In this document: positions 60,338 to 64,000 of the stretch, in pieces
Layout of the letters: the number at the start of each line of letters is the position of its first letter
Position numbering within the stretch: position 1 is the stretch's first letter
From: Microbotryomycetes sp. JL201
Taxonomy: Eukaryota; Basidiomycota; Microbotryomycetes
Assembly: GCA_033819885.1 (NCBI GenBank)
Contig: JAQYUZ010000004.1
Coordinates: 62,001 to 126,000 of the forward strand
DNA length: 64,000 bases
Direction: 5' to 3'
The notes under the pieces: model-generated
The model's database searches: none
Told to the model about the DNA's origin: nothing
The model's input: only the letters and a program-made list of their open reading frames with translations
Translations under genes and position numbers: made by a program

Positions 60338-63300
60338 ATGGATGGCCGCGCGAGCTCGTATACGGCGAACGAGGCGGTGAGCGCTCGCCATGACAGCGCG
60401 CAGCCAGACCACGCGGCGCATGGGGGCCTGCCTGCACCCGCACCATTCCCGCCAGAGAAGCTCATGACGGACACGACGAGGACCGTGTCGCACGCGCTCG
60501 CCGAGGACCGCGCAGCGACGCCGAGCAAGGCCGCTGCGCGCTTGTTTCCGAAACCGTGGTTCTTCAAACGTCTTTACCGGAGGTTCTACATCAAGTGGGA
60601 CCTCCTGCACGTGAGTCGCCCCTGCTCCCATCCGCGTCACCCTCCTCGTCCGCTAATTATAGGCAATTCCACGCCTCGGCCACGCCAGGGCCGAGTCTGG
60701 ACTAGAGCAGAACTCGACGATGCAGCCAACCGCGGCCACTTTCCCTACAGGCCAAGCGACTTGTTCTTGAAAGCAAGTCGGCTTCATGCAGCCCAGCCCT
60801 TTCTCTCGCCAATCGCACTAACCCTTCTCTGTCGCTCGGCAACCACGCCACACTACACAGATCTACGCAGACGTTCTGCTGTGCCTGACACGAGACCCAC
60901 TCGCCGGCAATGTGTCGCCGTCTTTGATAGGAACATCGGGCACATGTCCGCTGTCCATTGTGTCGACCATTCCAGACATCATGAGGCATTACTCTGATTG
61001 CAGTACGCCCCTTTACACAAATGACACTGCGTCCTTGCCATCCTTGCCTGACAAGCGTGAGCTGCAGTTGTGATGGCAGAAAAAGAGGTATTTCTAGTCA
61101 CGAGTGAGCTCGTCCTCTGTGTCAGAGCACCTATAGGCGCTAACACCAATCTCCGCCTTGACCAGATTATTGGCAGTAAGCGTCGCATTCTTAAGGACAG
61201 GCCTTCAATTGCCTGATACATAAATTTTTCAGACCATCCGATTCTGTCAAAGCTGTCAGTGAAGCTCTAGTCGAGCTCAACGAACGAATTCGAAAGCGCA
61301 GCGGCCAAAAAGTCGTTGTCAAGATCATGTGGGACCGTGGCGCGATACAGCAACTATGGAGGTGCGTATCGAGCTCTTCTTGACAAGTGATTGGAGGAGT
61401 CTAACCACCATGCCAAACTCAGGAACCACGTATTCGTGAGACCGAAAACCTGGGTGCCGCTTGGATTGCCAGACCCAGAGACTGTACCGAACCTGTCGAT
61501 ACAAGTCATCAACTTTCATCGGCCGCTCCTCGGCAAGTCCCCTTGTCTTGACTTGATGACGCGGCTTCTGACGTTCAGACGGATCCTACAGGCACTTTTC
61601 ACCAGAAAACAATGGTCGTCGACCGCAAAGTGGCCCTTCTCAATTCAAACAATATTCAAGATCGGCCCAACGTGGAAGTGAGCCTTGAAATTTGTTTTGC
61701 TTGCGCGTACTGTGAAACTCAATCGCTCCGTACAGATGATGGTGCACCTCGAGGGCCCGATCGTTGACTCGTTGTACGACAACTTGCTGCTGTCCTGGGA
61801 CCGCAAATTTATCCCAAAATTGCCATGCCTACAAGAGCCGTCTCCCTATGCCGACCCGGAAAAACCATTCGGATACACGTTTCAAGATGCCAACCCGTGG
61901 TTGGCCAACATTGATATCGCACAAGCAGCGAAAGCGGCGCGCATTCTGCTGGCTCGTCAACGAGAGGCCGAGCAATCTGGTCAGGTCGACAACAAGCAAA
62001 CGAGCAGACCGCAATGGTGGCAGTATGAGAACTGGGATTGGGACTGGGACATTGAGGATCAAGCAGCTCACAGACCAAGAAATCCTGACGGATTCGCGTC
62101 CATGGTCCAACAATTTATTGAACGGACGAAGGAAGAGGCCGCAAAGGCGCTTGGCGACAAGGATGGTGGCAGAAAGAGTCTCGACCAACGGAGACACAGT
62201 TACAAGGCAACGGCGGCTGGCCCGAGTTCGCCACCAAGTCCAACTGCTGCTTCATCGGCATCGACGAAAACTCCTACACCTTTAGCGAACGGAAATGTAG
62301 CAAAAGACTTGGAGACGAAACACTCGACCGTAACGGGAACACCGTTGCCAAACAGCAATGGAGGTGAGGCCTGTGCGCGTCTTAACTCAACCCTAGCTCA
62401 GACACTGTCGCACTGCCTGCAGATAGCGTACATCAGACCCGGCCGACAGCGCGCGACGAACCGAGTGAATCGTCTCGGTCCACCTCTACTACCGCATCTG
62501 CAACAACTGCGGCGAAAACGAGTGAACGACTACAAGCATTATCAAAGTCTCTGAATGCGGGCGCACTCACGAAGATTGAGGCAGCTATCGATGACGAGCT
62601 GTTGATCGAAGATTTCGTGCCCCACAAATTCCACAAGGAACACGAGCCGTTTCGTACGTGCTTCCCGAAACGGATCCGGATACAGCATGCTGACGTCAGA
62701 CACATGATTAGCGATTGCACTTGTCAATAGGAGACCGCATGGCGCGCCGGGACACAACGACATTCGGACTCCGCAAGATGCAGCTTGGCTTGCCGCTTTG
62801 CGATACGCAGAGAAGAAGGTGTTTATGTGCGCCAGTCTCATCGAAGAATGACCATACCTCTGCAGAGACTGACATGACGTCAATGTATTACAGCCAAACG
62901 CCGACGTTGAACGCGGCTCCGATCGTTCGAGGAGTGATCGAGGCATGCTCAAAGGGCGGCCGCGACAAGCAAGGCATCGTTGTTGAGATGATTTTAGGCC
63001 TCGGATTCAATGACAAAGGAGAGAGCGTCCCGTTCCAAGGTGGCACGAATGAGGTGAATTTCTGTGGCGATATTCGTTCTGTTACAGGTTTGAGCTGATG
63101 TCGTTCTTCGTTGTGCAGGAGGTCGTCGTGAGGTTGTTCAAGGCACTGAAAAAAGTCAACAAGGAGCACAACTTGCATGTTTACTGGTATACAGGTGAGC
63201 AAGCTCTTGCAAAGCCTATAAGGCTCGTGGAATTGACAGTATTCTCGCTCGTAGGCAAAGACCAGATGAGGCCGTTGAACGCCGTACACAAGTCTCGCAA

Positions 63301-63683
63301 TTGTCACGTCAAATTCATGGCCGTCGACGATCAATGTGCCATTGTCGGTAACGGCAATCTGTGCGTTCCCTTCTCCTTTGTGCTTTGTGCACCATAAAAG
63401 TCACGCTTGCGTTCGCAACTGACGACTGTCTGCCCGGGCGTGTCATCGTCAACTTGTCAGCGACACTCAATCGTTCATGCACTCTCAAGAAGCCAACGTT
63501 CTCGTCGATTCTCCCCAAGTCGTTAAAGATTGGCTCGAACAACTGAGAACGAACCAATCCTCTCACAAGTATGGCAGGGTAGACACTGATGGCATTTGGA
63601 GGGACCAACAAACCGGTGAACAGTTGGAGAAACCAAAAGATGTCAACATCTTCTCGGCCATGTACGCCATGGTTAAAAAATGA
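60338..63683 (+). CDS. Phospholipase D-superfamily protein with two HKD motifs
   Basis: Fifteen exons: 60338-60610, 60689-60772, 60861-61002, 61068-61103, 61166-61175, 61233-61361, 61423-61532, 61592-61677, 61736-62363, 62423-62653, 62712-62826, 62894-63053, 63119-63194, 63255-63360 and 63461-63683; 802 aa. The first HKD reads TFHQKTMVVDRKVALLNSNN, the second NCHVKFMAVDDQCAIVGNGN. Other landmarks are RHYSDCIVMAEKEVFLVTNY, HLEGPIVDSLYDNLLLSWDR, VFIQTPTLNA and FNDKGESVPFQGGTNEEVV. This is the fungus-specific PLD-like group rather than Spo14, since no PX or PH domain is visible. Two introns begin GCAAGT and exon 5 is 10 nt. The 5' end is unresolved; 60338 is the first ATG in frame. Confidence 0.85.
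61166..61175 (+). other. 10-nt microexon in the PLD gene
   Basis: ATTATTGGCA between CTTGACCAG and GTAAGC completes the conserved TNYWQPSDS stretch. Both neighbouring exons are out of phase without it. Confidence 0.88.
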
Positions 63684-64000
63684 TGCGATTGGGGGTTTGA
63701 AATGGCACGTGGCGCAAAGTGCCTCTTGTCGCGTGTATATAGTCATTCTTCTCAGTTTCGTCTTGTTTTCATTCGCTCTGATTTGTTTCGCACATGGATT
63801 CCTACGCGTTTGTCGTTTGTTGCAACCGAAATTCACAGGCGTGTTTCAAGGTAGAGATCGTTACAACAAGGTTTTATCCTTTCCTTGGAAACTTTATCGT
63901 TTCACATCTTTCATGTCCAACGTTTGTAAAGAGGCGCGCTGCTCCAAGGTCGACTTTTCTCTACGTCGTCAGGTATGCCCAACTCAGTCTGATCCAACTC
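63684..64000. other. 3' flank of the PLD gene
   Basis: About 317 nt to the window end, T-rich on the plus strand. Probably the 3' UTR and the next intergenic region. No gene supported. Confidence 0.5.

Noticed and set aside
60140-60640. Long Arg-rich minus-strand frame opposite the PLD start
   Set aside because: Composition reflects GC-rich sequence; the plus strand encodes the LFPKP segment of the PLD family.
1-64000. Mobile elements, terminal repeats or CRISPR-like arrays
   Set aside because: No transposase, reverse transcriptase, paired terminal repeats or spaced direct repeats were seen; the only tandem repeats are coding triplets and the YDQQ units.

Overview
The window is nuclear DNA of an intron-rich fungus, almost certainly a basidiomycete. 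Genes are packed on both strands. They are cut by roughly 120 short introns, mostly 50-90 nt, many with a CTGAC-like branch site shortly before the acceptor. The set includes a CAP10-type GT90 glycosyltransferase, a Set9/Suv4-20 histone methyltransferase, a long Gln-rich Sec16, a Pcl-type cyclin and a GPI-type cupredoxin. A Pucciniomycotina-like yeast or plant-associated species would fit, but I cannot fix the genus. I see no transposon, virus relic, rRNA, tRNA or CRISPR array.

Layout. 1-271: 5' part of a GNAT-like gene (-). 457-4637: a cell-wall-integrity MAP kinase kinase and a caprin-like RGG protein (+). 4773-9664: a PPxY membrane protein (-), an epoxide hydrolase (+) and a serine-rich protein with many RRxS sites (-). 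10314-16694: a RhoGEF (-) and RNA polymerase subunit Rpb12 (-), which lies head to head with cystinosin (+). 17066-21908: GDP-mannose pyrophosphorylase and a glycogen-binding-module protein (+). 22357-34131: Sec16 (+) converging on a Cep57/Ppc89-type spindle pole protein (-). 34616-42162: the Sfm1 arginine methyltransferase, the GT90 enzyme and the queuine transferase accessory subunit (+). 42239-51486: signal peptide peptidase, Set9 and a GTPBP1-type GTPase (-). 52332-57109: cupredoxin and cyclin (+). 57705-59139: an unknown protein (-). 59490-63683: the Atx1 copper chaperone and a PLD-family phospholipase (+).

Several genes touch the cell surface: Mkk, RhoGEF, GDP-mannose synthesis, GT90 and the cupredoxin. 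They do not form an obvious cluster; this looks like ordinary chromosomal housekeeping sequence. Exon models were built by hand from splice signals, reading phase and remembered protein families. In nearly every model the exon lengths add up to a multiple of three.

The most unusual signals concern splicing and protein architecture. About eight introns must start with GC instead of GT. Four internal exons are only 8-10 nt long. Set9 carries a gapless 36-residue motif three times in its tail. The queuine accessory subunit lacks the usual zinc cysteines. Rpb12 has an atypical C-terminus.
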